DNA of 64,000 nucleotides from Macrotrachela quadricornifera. Lineage: Eukaryota > Rotifera > Eurotatoria > Philodinida > Philodinidae. Made by a program: the position numbers and the translations under genes. Of the stretch, positions 24,481-41,264 are shown in pieces (within the stretch, counting starts at the first letter, position 1; the number at the start of each line of letters is the position of its first letter). The stretch lies in NCBI GenBank assembly GCA_022393335.1, contig JAJEKB010020480.1:491681-555680 (forward strand), given 5' to 3'. The notes beneath the pieces are model-generated. The model ran no database searches. It saw only the letters and a list, made by a program, of their open reading frames with translations, and was not told the origin of the DNA.

Positions 24481-24797
24481 TTTCTTTCTCGTAGAGAAGA
24501 GTCTAGCAGAAATAAATTGTTTGCTTGTATGTCTGCAGAGGGTCAAAAGAACATAAGGGTTGACCGAAAGGTAACCGAGGAGGAGAAATTCAAATCTGAA
24601 GTCAGTTTTCTAAAAATTTTTGGAAGCTCAATTTCTTAAACAAACGACAAATTTTTAACAAAGAATATTTGTTTTTATGAAGGTTCGTCAAAGGCAGTTG
24701 ATTTGGAGGAATTTGGATCTGACTTCGGTTTTTTCAATTTTATAAATGAATAGCTTGACGGTAGTTTAGAAACACGATTCCTACGAGAAAGAGTTGA
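24481..24797 (+). repeat. Dispersed repeat family B, short copy (longer inverted copy at 62056-62512)
   Basis: Begins CTTTCTCGTAGAGAAGAGTC and ends CACGATTCCTACGAGAAAGAG, so the ends are short inverted repeats around CTTTCTCGTAG. About 230 bp match the reverse complement of 62056-62278 closely, including CTTGACGGTAGTTTAGAAAC. The end structure suggests a non-autonomous DNA element. Confidence 0.65.
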
Positions 24798-25270
24798 GGG
24801 AGTCTTTAGACGGGCGTTACTTGTGTATATAAACATTTATACAATTGGACATTCATTGTTGGCATGGTTTTTGAGTCGTGAAACTTGTGATTCATTTTCT
24901 CCATTAAAAGAGTGACAATTGGAAAAAAGGATTTTACGATACCCCACATATCGACGTGCTCTTTCTAACAAAAAGGAAAACAAAACCTATGATGCGAGCC
25001 CGAACCGAGAAATATTGATAACAAAGTGGCTATTTTTGATCCCTGTTTAGCAAACGTCTTATTCAATTGTCATAGTATAGAGCTGAAAATTTTACCGTAG
25101 ACTCTCCACTACAGCTCCAACGTATCCCAAATTTCAGCAAATTCGGCTCAGTAGAAAAAAGTTGGATCTCAAAGAGTTAATCGAAATGAATCTATTTGGT
25201 TCGAACCTAAACTAATATTGACGGATGTAGCAGTGTCAAATATGGAAACGACTAGACGTTAACTTAAAAG

Positions 25271-25699
25271 CTTTCTACCAACGACAAAATTAACCGTACA
25301 CTTGGTTTTTTATCTAAAATATGAAGTTTATAGTTAGAAGAAATTTTCTGGGATATATATGAATAGTACGAGTATAGATGTTTATAATACAAATAAAAAT
25401 CTAATATGAAGATACAAAGTGTTGATATACTTTCTGAATCTTTTTAATACATGCTTGAATAAGTTGTTCTTCAGTTAGTCCATACATTGTTAATGAAATC
25501 ATCGAGTAACGAAATAGGGAGCAAACACAAAATATACAAAAGCAAATATACAGTAACCGATCATTAAGTAGATTTTTATTTATATTATAAACATCTATAC
25601 TTGTACTATTCATATATATTCAAGAAAATTTCTTCTAACTATAAACTATATATTTAAGATCAAAAACCAAGTGTACGGTTAATTTTGTCGTTGGTAGTA
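25271..25699. mobile_element. Foldback element with about 130 bp inverted arms
   Basis: Arms 25271-25401 and 25569-25699 are near-perfect inverted copies. Each includes CCAACGACAAAATTAACCGT and AGTTAGAAGAAATTT or their complements. The roughly 165 bp spacer has no recognisable gene. The 70-codon minus frame at 25401-25613 runs across an arm and is not credible. Confidence 0.75.
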
Positions 25700-26016
25700 T
25701 TATAATAGGGCCACATCTCGATACTTCAAGAAAAGGACGAATGTCATTTTGCTAACAATATATGAATAAAATCTACATAATATTCTCTATTTTATGATAT
25801 TAGAAAGAAACTTTCACCTCCATTTTAAGTTAAGAAAATAGCTTACAATGTCTTCTACTCACACCTGTTATCAATGTAATTGACATTATCAATTTTTTAT
25901 CAGATGTGCAACAAAGTTAAGAGCAACAAAAAAGAAAAATTCAACTATTTATAGTATTCTTTTCTTTGATTGATAAGTTGTATAGCATTTTATAACTATT
26001 ATTACTGATCATAAAC

Positions 26017-27422
26017 ATGTTGATAATAACATTTTTTCTTTTCAATTTTCTATTAACTAATGTAAAATGTTCATCTTTTATTTCAATAAAAGACAATCGT
26101 CTATATTTAAATAATCAAGAATATATATATGTTGGTACCAATTTTTGGTATGGTGCTAATTTAGCTTCAAATGGTTTAGGTGGTAATCGTAATCGTTTAT
26201 TACGTGAACTTGATCATTTACAATTGTTAGGTATAAATAATTTACGTATACAAGCAGGTAGTGAAGGACCTGATACAGAACCTTGGAGAATAATTCCTTC
26301 TATGCAACCATCGCCAAATAATTATAATGATGAAATACTTGATGGACTTGATTTTCTTTTATATGAAATGAGTAAAAGAAAAATGTATGCAGTAATGTGT
26401 TTAAATAATTTTTGGCATTGGTCTGGTGGTTTTGCACAATATGTTGTTTGGGCAAATGGTGAAAGTACAATTCCTTATCCAGGTGATTATAATGAATTTG
26501 AATTATTTGCATCAAAATTTTATCAATTACCAAAAGCAATAGAATTATTCGATGATCATATTCGATTTATATTATCACGTAAAAATAGATATTCAAATAT
26601 ATTATATATACAAGATCCAACAATTGTGAATATTTATAGATTTATTTATTTTGAAAAAAAAGATTATTTAATATATATTTTTTTCCTAGATGTCTTGGGA
26701 ATTAGCTAATGAACCTCGTCGTTTAGATCTTTCATGGGTAAATCATACAGCTTGTTTAATTAAACAACTTGCACCTCAACAATTAGTTACAACAGGTGTA
26801 GAAGGAAATATATCATCAAAAAATTTTTCAAATGATCATTCTAGTCCATGTATTGATTATGCAACATTTCATTTATGGGTACAAAATTGGAATATTTTCA
26901 ATCCATATAATGCTTCTATAACATTACCAATCGCTCTTGATTTTGTAAGAAAATATATTGATTATCATATTGCATATAAAACAAAACCAGTTGTTCTAGA
27001 AGAATTTGGTATTTCTCGGTGAGAAAATAATATTCATTCTATTATTCAAAAAATATTTTTTTTTATTAATTTTCATATTATCTAGAGATGATAATGATCA
27101 TAGTTCAACATCATCTGTTACTGTACGTGATACATACTATAAAACTATCTTTCAATATGCTCGAGATCATCGATTATCTGTAAATTTTTGGGCATATGCT
27201 GGTGAAGGACGTCCACGAATACCATATGCTAATTGGACTAAAGGTGATGATTTTATTGGAGATCCACCTCATGAACCGCAAGGTTGGTATTCAGTATATG
27301 ATACAGATAATAGTACACTAGAAATTATAAAACAATATGCAACAATAGATTTAACATCATCAGCATCAAATATATTATATTCGATATTCTTTATTTTTTT
27401 CATTATTTGTATTTTTATGTAA
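26017..27422 (+). CDS. GH5 mannanase-like glycoside hydrolase, probably GPI-anchored
   Basis: Exons 26017..26625, 26690..27018 and 27086..27422 (introns 64 and 67 bp) give 424 residues. A signal peptide covers about residues 1-18. The (beta/alpha)8 barrel of clan GH-A follows. The acid/base is E211 in WELANEP and the nucleophile is probably E308 in PVVLEEFG, both in the expected places. Trp-rich substrate-cleft segments (NFWHWSGGF, NFWAYAGEG) fit beta-mannan hydrolases. The last 20 residues are hydrophobic after a Ser-rich spacer, the usual GPI-attachment form, so the enzyme may sit on the cell surface. Role: probable endo-1,4-beta-mannosidase used on dietary plant, algal or fungal polysaccharide. 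Bdelloids are known to carry many horizontally acquired enzymes of this kind, but the introns here match those of the neighbours. AATAAA lies about 45 bp past the stop. Confidence 0.85.
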
Positions 27423-27706
27423 ATTAATCAAAAAAAAACCGACATTCTTTTTTCTGATGATGTAATAAAATTCAATATAATGTTATCGCAATAAATAGCT
27501 TCGAAAAGACAATGACTAAGATTCTCATTAACAATAACAATATCAATGATGATTGAATTCAAATAGAAAGAAAGAATGAAAGAATTTTTTTTTCTCTTTG
27601 GCAAAAGAGAGAACGAGAGAGAGATGATCAACATATATAATGAATGTCTTGTTCAACAATACTTAACTAGTATGTTGATCAAGTGCTATTATTATAATAT
27701 AATGGA

Positions 27707-28852
27707 ATGATTTTCATAATAGGAATTATTTGTATTTTAATAACATCATCATGTTTATCTGAAATAATATTAAAAAAAAATTCAAAAAATCTTCCACAAG
27801 CAATTATAATTGGTGTAAAAAAATGTGGTACACGAGCATTATTAAAATTTCTTTCAATTCATCCATCTATAGCTATTGCTTCAAAAGAAATACATTTTTT
27901 TGATTCATCAAGAAATTTTCAACGAAAACTTCAATGGTATCGGTATGTAAATATTCTATCAATTCTCTTACATATCTTTTAGAAAATTTTGAATTGATGA
28001 TTACCTATTTCAAATAAAACAAATCATTATATATAAATAAAAGATTATCTTGTCTTTATATTCAAATGAAATTTTAATGATATATTAGAAAACATTTATT
28101 CTCCACAGGAGGTTAATACGGAAACTGATCATAGGAGAAAGAAAAAAAAGGAGTACGCTTCACTTCACCTTTTTATCTATCTTATCATCATCACAGTATG
28201 ATGTCTTAATATATATATATATCATTTATTTTATATATTTAAATATTATATTTCTAGAAATCAAATGCCAATAATAAAAAATAAACAATATATAACAATT
28301 GAAAAAACTCCACATTATTTTATTGATAAATATACTCCAATACGTTTATCTCGTTTATTACCTAATGTAAAAATAATAATAATTTTACGTGATCCAATAA
28401 AACGTGCAATAAGTGATTATGTACAAATAAAAACTCATCATAAATTTTATCCAACATTTGATGAATTAATATCATATACAAATTTTACACAATGGACACC
28501 AATTAAAATTGGATGTTATGTTAAATATCTTTATCATTGGTTAAAATATTTTCCATTAAAACAAATACATTTTGTTAATGGAGAAAATCTTATTTCACAA
28601 CCATGGAATGAACTTGAATATGTACAAAAATTTTTAAATATATCAATTAATATTTCTCAAGAAAATTTTTATTTTAATTTAAATAAACATGGTTTTCCAT
28701 GTATTCGTCAATTAAATGGATGTTTAGGATTAAATAAAGGTCGACAACATCCAATTATTTTAGAAAAAACTCGAGAAAAATTAAAAAATTTTTATTCAAA
28801 ATGTAATATACAACTTAAACAACTTGTAAATATTGATTTTCCTTGGATTTAA
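27707..28852 (+). CDS. HS3ST: Heparan sulfate glucosamine 3-O-sulfotransferase-like
   Basis: Exons 27707..27942 and 28258..28852 around a 315 bp intron give 276 residues. It transfers sulfate from PAPS to the 3-OH of glucosamine in heparan sulfate in the Golgi. The PAPS 5'-phosphosulfate loop is GVKKCGTRALL (residues 36-46) and the 3'-phosphate site is RDPIKRAISDY. The active-site segment KEIHFFD supplies the likely base E61 with H63 and D66. EKTPHYF and the C-terminal pair of Cys in the segment from FPCIRQLNGCLG to GRQHP match the family. A hydrophobic N-terminus (about residues 2-14) serves as signal anchor. In the usual vertebrate loop Lys-Gly-Gly, the first Gly is Cys here (KKCG). It follows the GH5 gene by 284 bp on the same strand. 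Confidence 0.88.
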
Positions 28853-29704
28853 AAGTTTTTTTTTGTTTTCAAAAAAAAAAATATTATCTATTTAATTTAA
28901 TCATTTGTTCATATGAATTTTGAAGTGACAAAATAAGGATATAGGCTATATGTACCATCTGTATATCGGAAAAGAAAAATGTGTTTTTTTTTTCAGCGGG
29001 TTGTCTCTCAAGAAAAGTAGCTATATTTAATCAAAAGTATACACATGTTGAGAGTGAAATAAAACAATCAGCTGCTCGCCTTTTCTGTACATATATATAT
29101 ACGTGTGTGATGAGCAAAAGATGTGACATTTGTTGAATGAGATTAGTGGCGACAAGCTGATACCTTACTATTGTTAAATGTATTGATATAATGAAAGATA
29201 GACTCATAAAGAAAAAATGAATTTTTTATTGTAATAATTTGTTTTATAAGTTCATATTAAATGGACATTGAATTAATGTATTGATTGAAATTGTTGCTTT
29301 GAAGGTTTTAAATCAGCTACGAATCGAAGTACAGTAAACTTTCTTTATGTACCTTTAACACATGTTTCAATCATATAGTATGTAAATTAGGCCAAAAAAA
29401 AAGATAATTTATTTTGTTTTTTTTTTTAATCTTTCCCCTTTTTTCTAGATAATTAAAAAAAAGGTGAAATACAATACGATAAACGCTATTCTTATACAGA
29501 AAACAAAAGTAATCAGAATATATATAATAAAACTACAGCGACATATATACCACCGGGATCAGACAACAAATACAATGAGAGAATTTGTATGCTGAGAAAT
29601 ATATATATATATAAACGCATTTGATATGAACGGATAAGAATGACAAAAAGTAACGCTAGCAAACTATATGTATATATACAAAATAAGAAATAAAAACACT
29701 AATT
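28853..29704. other. Intergenic between convergent genes, no gene seen
   Basis: AT-rich DNA between the 3' ends of the sulfotransferase and KDM4 genes. It contains several short TATA microsatellite tracts and nothing coding. Confidence 0.5.
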
Positions 29705-34165
<4,461 letters not shown>

Positions 34166-34281
34166 TTATATCTGTAAAATAAAAAAAAACGAAGAAACAA
34201 ATTTTTATCATAACATTTTTACTTTAAATAATAAAATAATCTTTAAATACAAAAAAAATAAAAAATAAAAACTAGTAATAT
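34166..34281 (-). promoter_or_regulatory. CHFR-KDM4 intercistronic region with splice-acceptor-like end
   Basis: Only 116 bp separate the CHFR stop from the KDM4 ATG. On the minus strand the region has no AATAAA or ATTAAA. It ends in a T-rich tract plus ATTTTACAG (acceptor AG at 34172-34173), just six nt before the KDM4 ATG. This is the layout of a trans-splice site between two genes of an operon. A 5'UTR intron acceptor is the alternative. Confidence 0.5.
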
Positions 34282-37069
34282 TTAAAGTTTTGTTTGTTCA
34301 CAAGCATGATTAAATTTTTGTGCATGTGCTGGTTTTGTATATTGTGTACGACAATTTTTACCATAATAACAATTATCACGATTACGCATTATTACTGAAT
34401 ATATATCATCTTGTTTCATATCTACACGAAATTGATAAGCTAATTCTTTAAACATTTTTAAACCACATTTATAACAAACAATTTTTGATGAAGGTACTAA
34501 AAAAGAAAATGTAATAAATGAAAAAAATAATAAAAATCTTACTAGCAGTGTTATAATCAATACCAGCACATTTATATTCATTTCGATCAAGACGATCACA
34601 ACATTCAACAAGTAAATCATGCATTGTCTTACGATTAGTTGTTAGATAATCCTAACAAATATTTATAGATTCAATTAGAAGTAATAATTAACAATAGATA
34701 TATAATTTTATTTTAAACTTACTTGAACAATTTGTGTTTCAATAGGATTATTATTAACAAGAGTTGTAACATCTCGAGGAGAAAAAGTTAAATCTATTAA
34801 TAAATAAATTCTATAAAATAAAATTAAGAAAAAATACAATTATTACCTCGTAAACGATTTAAACAACCAAGACATCCAATTTTTTGACATTGTTGAAAAT
34901 ACATATGACAAAAAAATTGATGACATACTTCACCTAATAGATAAAATATTGTTAAAAAAAATCAAAAGAAATATAATAACGACTTACAATGTTGATGAAC
35001 ACCAGCTTCATCTCGTCTATCTGGCATTGGTTGAATACAACATTGACAAAGAATATGATTTTGATTTGCTGCACATTGAAAAGTACCAACAGCAGCATTT
35101 GTAGTAGCTAAAAAAACATATCAATATTTAATAAAAAATTTTAACAAAACAAAAATAAATATAATATACCTAATGCTCGTTGTGGACATTGTCGGCAAGC
35201 AAATCTGACATTAGCAACAGGTGGTTGTATTACTGGAGCACTATTAATAATATACCATTCAACTGATATATTATATAAAATAGATCTTACAAAGCAAAAT
35301 TATAATTATTAAAGTTATTATAATTATTATTATTATCATCATTATCATCATCATCTTCATCTTCCTCATCATCATCATTATCTTCATCGTCGTTCATCTT
35401 TAATATTTTACAAAACAAATCTTACATGCATACAAATAAAAATAACTTACTTCATCTTCTTCAATTTCATCGTCATCATAATCATTATTTGGATATTGAG
35501 TATTATGTAAATACATTCCATCAGGACCGACCTATATAAACAAATGAATATTTCTTAATTGATTTAATATTTCATCTCGTTTCTACAAACGAACATCATG
35601 TTGTGTAGTTTTCGCTTTCTTTGATATTTTACTATCTTCATCAAGTTCTTTTGGTGCAGGTCGTTTATGTGGATATGCTTTAAGATAAGCTTCTAAAATT
35701 CCATTAATTACAAAATTTCTTTTCTTCCCAATAACTTTAACACGACATTTAGGACTAAATAAAAATATAAAAATTCTTAATTCTATGAAAAATTTTTTTT
35801 TTCAAAAATAATTTAAAATAATATTCATATATTCAACCTTAAAAATAAAATTTACTAATTAGAACATATTATATTACCAAGTTCGTTGAACAGCTTCCCA
35901 TGAAGCATAACAATCAGTACAAAATGCATGTAGACAAGGTTCAAGACTAACTGGATTAGACATGATATCTTGACAACATACACATGTTAAAACATCTTCC
36001 ATATCATCACCAGGTTCCATTGCAAATTCTCTTTTTGGTTCTTCTTTTGGTTTCACCGGTTTCATTTCAACATCTGGACTTTTATTTGTTATATTAGATG
36101 AATCAGGGTTTTCTTGAGTTTCTGTTAGAAAGAAAAAAAAATTAATAAAGATTAAAAATAAAATATAATAAACCATTAGGTGAGATTGGTGGAATCGATG
36201 GATATGAAATGTTTTGTGTATCTATAATAACATATAAGATACTTTGTTTTTAATTAATAAAAAAAGAAAAAGAAAATTTTTACCTTCATCGAATGGTGAT
36301 AATTCTTTATTTGATTCTTGTTCAATTTGACTTAATATTGGTAAATCTATTTGGTAGACAACATCTAAAATAATTAAATATTTTTCATTTAAATTATTAC
36401 GAATAAATAGATAAATATACTTGATTCAGGTTCATCTTTTCGAAAGACTATATGTACAATATCACCAGAATGAAGTTCAACACGCTTTAGAAAAACAAAA
36501 TAAAAAGAATTTTCTTTTTATTCATTTTTTAAATAATTGATTTCATACATACAGAATCATTTTTACTTATTTTATTTACTTGATTAATTAATGTACCATT
36601 AGAACTTGTATCACGTATATAAAGATGATTATGATCATATTCAAATATACAATGATATGAAGATATATATCGATTATTTGCTATAGATAAATCATTCGCT
36701 AAATAGAAAAATGATTCATATTAATTAACTTAAATAAATAATTCAAATTCAATATAATTGAATGTGAAAAATTCAACATTGATATCAAGGTAAGGTTACA
36801 TTAACTTTTCTCTCAAGGTTAATCAGAATCTATTCTCTACTACGGTTAATAAATTATAGATTGCTTTCACGATATAATCAAGTTTAATTTCAATTATCTT
36901 TAGAATAAAAGAAACGAATTTTATAAATTTCTATATATCGACAGAAAGTAAAAAAAAAGCGTTTCAATTATTTACTAGCTGCACGACCAATTTTGAATTG
37001 ATCTTTGTATACTGATATTACATTGTTATTATTCAAATTTTTTAGACGATACAAAACGGTTTCATCCAT
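34282..37069 (-). CDS. CHFR: E3 ubiquitin ligase CHFR (FHA-RING-PBZ)
   Basis: Fifteen exons give 565 residues. They are 36976..37069, 36553..36698, 36421..36484, 36284..36364, 36174..36221, 35878..36121, 35595..35754, 35451..35531, 35291..35397, 35170..35240, 34988..35107, 34847..34933, 34723..34793, 34543..34651 and 34282..34496. An FHA domain (about 5-100) recognises phospho-Thr. The C3HC4 RING uses C191, C194, C207, H209, C212, C215, C226 and C229. A Cys-rich region follows an Asp/Glu/Asn run. The C-terminal PBZ finger (C537, C543, H552, H558) binds poly(ADP-ribose). Human CHFR delays mitotic entry under microtubule stress, and every domain is kept here. One donor (exon 7, GTTCGT) is weak, but frame and homology support it. 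Confidence 0.92.
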
Positions 37070-37956
37070 TGAGAATATCTAAAAAATATATCAATGACCT
37101 TCAAAATATAATATTTACAAATATTTTTTAAACAAAAACTATTATTTAATCGTAAAATAGTTTCTAGTGTTTTCATTTGATTAACTGTCATTAGCTATTC
37201 TTACTTTACAACCAATTGACTACGGAAAGGAAAAGAAAAGAATCAATATAAGGAAAGGAAAAAAAAACTAATAAAAATAATAACAACATATAGATGCAAT
37301 TACAAAAAGTAAACAATACAATTTCATTGATTTAGATAATAAGCCAATTATATTTTAATTAAGATTTTTTTTTCTAAGAAATTAAATTATTAATATCAAT
37401 TAAGTTATATATTCTTTATTATATTATTAATTACTATATTATTATTATTATAGACATCTATATATTTTCGAATTAGTTTAGAAATTAACCAATTGAATTA
37501 ATGATCGAAACAAGAAAAAATTCTCCTTACATGAACATCCGAAGTTATATCCCGGGAAAGATATATATACTTAATGGATATTATAGTGGATGAGAAAATT
37601 TTATTCTTCTGTTCACAAATAGAGAATTTTGTGTTAATTTTTTTGATATATTATTTACGAAATAAGCATTTGTCCTTCTTTTATAATATTAAAGGTATTG
37701 AATACTACAAAAATTAATTTTAGTTAAAAGAATTCTTGTTATTAAGCGATACAAAATATTTCGGAGTATCTAGTAGCATCTTAACTTTTCTTTCAAATGT
37801 TCATTTCACAAACAATATATCAATAAAATTCTCTACCTTTTCATACAAGAACGAAACTTTCTTATTCAAACCAATGTGTTAAGTTAACAAATTTCTTCGG
37901 CTATATCCATCACTTATTATTAGTTGAAGAGAGTTTTTTAGATTTTTTTAAATATA
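37070..37956. promoter_or_regulatory. Shared upstream region of divergent CHFR and NDUFAF4
   Basis: The 887 bp between two divergent starts hold no gene. A T-run plus AG lies 9 nt before the CHFR ATG (AG at 37079-37080, minus strand) and another 15 nt before the NDUFAF4 ATG (AG at 37940-37941). Both look like splice acceptors for a leader. Confidence 0.4.
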
Positions 37957-38667
37957 ATGGGTGGTGCAGTAAGTCGTGCAACACGATTTCTACGTATGTA
38001 TAATATCGATAATCGAGTTGATAGAGTACTTTCAAAAGAAAAACCAACTACTGCTCCACGATATCCAACTGAACAACAATATTTACAATCAACGAATAAC
38101 GAAAGTAAAATTTTTATATTTAATTAATAAAAATATTTTATTTTATTTTATTTTTTATTAGGTAATATTGCACCTGAAAGCATACATAAAAAAAATGAAC
38201 AATTATTAGAACATCTACATGATGTTAAAGTTTATTCAACAGGTGATAATCCAATAATACGTCGTGTAGATGAAATAAGTAGTCATCCAACAATACCTCC
38301 ATTATTAAATCGTTTAGAAGAACCATTAGATGAAAATAGTATTGATGGTGCTTTTGGTTATGTTGAACCTCAACGTATTCCACCTGGTCGAGTATCATTA
38401 CGTCAATTTCTTGCTTATCTTCAACAACATCGTGATTCACCAGATGAATATACTATTGATCGTTTTATTGATATGTATACAATTAAACCAGAAATAGCAC
38501 AAAGACTTTTTAAATATCATAGTTTATTAGCATTACAAGAAATACGTCGTAAACAAAGTCAAGCACCAGCAAGATCACCACATCTTGCAGCAGCAGAAGC
38601 TATGAATACTGAAATTGAAGCCGGAAGAAGACCTGGTCCTGAAACAGGAATAACTTCGAAATATTAA
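37957..38667 (+). CDS. NDUFAF4: Mitochondrial complex I assembly factor NDUFAF4
   Basis: Exons 37957..38104 and 38162..38667 (57 bp intron) give 217 residues. The family hallmarks are an N-terminal MGG...RATRFLRMYNIDNR segment with a myristoylatable Gly2, the TAPRYP element, and the EQLLEHLHDVKVYS segment. A C-terminal helix-rich part contains the IPPGRVSLRQFLAYL and KPEIAQRLFKYH regions. It works with NDUFAF3 in early assembly of the Q-module of NADH dehydrogenase. It is longer than the human protein (175 residues), with an Ala/Arg-rich tail. It is convergent with the small gene at 38791-39332. Confidence 0.82.
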
Positions 38668-38790
38668 TATTGTTTTTTTTCATTTGTATTTAACCATATA
38701 GAAATAAAATAAAAAAAGAAACAAATAGTATTTAAAAGATAACACATCAAAGTCTAAAAAAAAAACATCTATAAAAAGATCAATAAAATT

Positions 38791-39332
38791 CTAAACTAAT
38801 TCCGATGATGGATGACTATCTCGTAATTGGTTAATTGCATTACTCCATTGATTATAAGTAACATCATTCATTTGCCAACCAGCTTGATATTCTTGTTTAC
38901 CTTTTCCATCAATTCTAACATAGTTTATAACCATATGAGGATATTCAGCACGATAACGTTTATTAAAATCTAATAAAATAATAATTTTTATTTTTTTGAA
39001 TTATTATAAAGAAAATTTCTTCTTACATGCTTCTTGTCGAATACTTTTAATTGATAATATTGGTATACGTAATAAACCTTGATCACCACAACAACTCAAT
39101 CCAACAACTTGTGAATAAAGACAATCTTGAGTTAATGCCATTTCAGCATCACCTAATGTCTTTAAAAAAGATTAAAAGAATAATAAATTTAAACAAAAAA
39201 AAAATCTAAATAAACTTGTAGTCGACCACGTTCAGTAGTTCCACTGTATATAGCTAAACCGCCATGAATTCGAAGTACAAGTGGTTGAATTGTATCGAAA
39301 TCCAGAATTTCTTTTGAAAATAAACAACCCAT
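38791..39332 (-). CDS. Small protein with N-terminal MGC acylation motif, unknown function
   Basis: Exons 39216..39332, 39027..39159 and 38791..38969 (introns 56 and 57 bp) give 142 residues. All exons are short, so no long open frame marks the gene, but phases and splice sites agree throughout. It starts MGCLFSKE, a classical signal for myristoylation at Gly2 and palmitoylation at Cys3, so membrane attachment is likely. The middle contains LRIHGGLAIYSG and a CC pair (VGLSCCGDQG). The C-terminal part has alternating hydrophobic strands followed by a Trp-containing helix, which could be a PH/PTB-like fold, but I do not recognise the family. Confidence 0.68.
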
Positions 39333-41264
39333 TTTTGAATATAAATAATCGCGTAAATAAAATCTAAACTAAATCGTACGGTGACCAATATGAATCATAT
39401 ATAGTTAGATATAATCAAATCAATCATATCATATAGATAATCAAACAGATGGCGATGGTGATTGATAAGTATATCTCTTTGAAATATTTATTATTTGTAT
39501 TCATTTAAAATAAAAGAACTTTATAATTCTACCAGGTAAAATTTTTGCTTCAAGCTAAAATAATTCATTAATTTTTATAAGCATGTTAAAAAAATAGCGA
39601 AAAAACATTATTATCTATAAATTTTTATTAGCTGTATTTAAAGTAATATAATATGAAAAAACATTCATTAATTTAAGGGTACATTATGGGTCAAAAATCT
39701 CTCATCATTTTTTGTATAGCTTAAAGCTAAAATTAATTTTATATATTAAATACGATTATATATTTCAGTAGATTTTAAAGAAAATATTCTCTTCAGAGAG
39801 AATATTTACATTTTATACTCACAGAACATTTGTTATTGAACCCGATGATACTCATTTAATACCTTGTTCCAATATCATCGATACATAATATAAATTATTT
39901 TAATTTATGTAAGAATATTGTTTATAATTTGCTTTTTTATATAGAGATTTGTTAGTGTAAAAATAAATGATTTACATTTGAACACAAATTCAGTTTTTTA
40001 TTGATAATCTGCGAATAGGTGATGATACTTTTCTTCTATCTAGTTCCTTCATAAAGTGGATTCAACTTGCATTCATCAATTGTTTATGTAGAAAAGAAGT
40101 ATGATTACCTATTCACCGTTTGTTAATTAAAATTTCTGAAACTGTAATTGATTTCAGGACAATAATTAAATTTTTGCTTCAATGTTTTTGGTCTAGCTGA
40201 ATTTAAATTAGTTCAATCTAAGGTTAAAAACTGTTTTTGGTGTATTTGAAAAACGATGAAAAGTAAGGACATATAAAAATTAACAACCTGAACATGACCG
40301 ATAGTTACGTTTCAAGGAGAAATGACTGACTTTTGACTTTTTTGACTTAATTGATTTAAAAATGACTTTCATGACTTTAAAAGTCATGGAAGTCATCTAT
40401 CTGAAAACTAATACATCTTGCTATACTCGAATGTTACCTTCAATTTTGATACCCTTCAACGTTGTAAACAGCGAAGACAACATCGGTGGGCCAGCAGTAA
40501 AATATTTGGTGTGGCAATTCCTGAAAAAGATTGTTTAGGCATTCATTTTTTGTCAAATTATTGGTTATTCTAAATATTTTTGTCGTAGCAACTATCTCAC
40601 CTTGCCTTGTAGTCCTCATCGCTCTCATAATCCGTTAAAAATGTAAATGGAATTGAATCCAAGCTCGACTATGTACAAGTAGAATTCGTTCAGAAACTTG
40701 TTCCAATATTGTTATTTTCATCTCAAGTACAACTTGATGAGCTCTATCCAATCGTATAATTAGATTTTCCATAACTCAATACATCTCTCAAAAAACATCA
40801 CAATTTTGAGACTTCACTATGAAGATCTTGGAATTTATAAACTGACAATTGTTTATATGATCAATTTTATCAAGAAAATGATGTGATTTACCACCTAGTT
40901 TGTTAAAAATCAGGGAAAATGTAACAAAAAACTTTGTTTTCCTATTCGTGATTTCAATCTGATTCCTATAAATTTTTATGTTTTGATTTTGACAATTCTT
41001 TAGTTTTTGAACTTATCTATCTCTCGTCACCACCGAAAATGAAGGATCTCAATAAGTATGATGAAGTTGAGGATAAAATCAGACTGAATAATTGTATAAC
41101 ATCATAATCTTACTGAAAAACTAATTCTCGCTGAGAATCCTTTACACACACTATCATTATTTCTATTCTGTCGTTCAAATCGTCACTTTAATTCTTGTCA
41201 TCATTCTTAACTCCATTCGTGTTTGCGTGTTGTATTTTTTGTTAGTTCTGAAATTCTCAAAATG
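39333..41264. other. Intergenic, repeats and degraded sequence only
   Basis: No gene is supported. A TGACTT-rich patch at 40313-40397 (TTTTGACTTTTTTGACTTAA) is matched by a similar patch at 41600-41668. Their outer ends, AAATGACTGACTT and AAGTCAGTCGTTT, are inverted to each other, so they may be the decayed ends of one 1.35 kb element. The minus open frame at 40440-40628 inside it has no motif. Confidence 0.4.

Noticed and set aside
25195..25205. GGTTCGAACC resembling a tRNA T-loop
   Set aside because: A palindrome without acceptor stem, anticodon arm or box A at the right distance; no tRNA found anywhere in the window.
25401..25613. 70-codon ORF with a Cys-rich hydrophobic stretch
   Set aside because: Spans the spacer and one arm of a foldback element; the frame is not maintained outside it.
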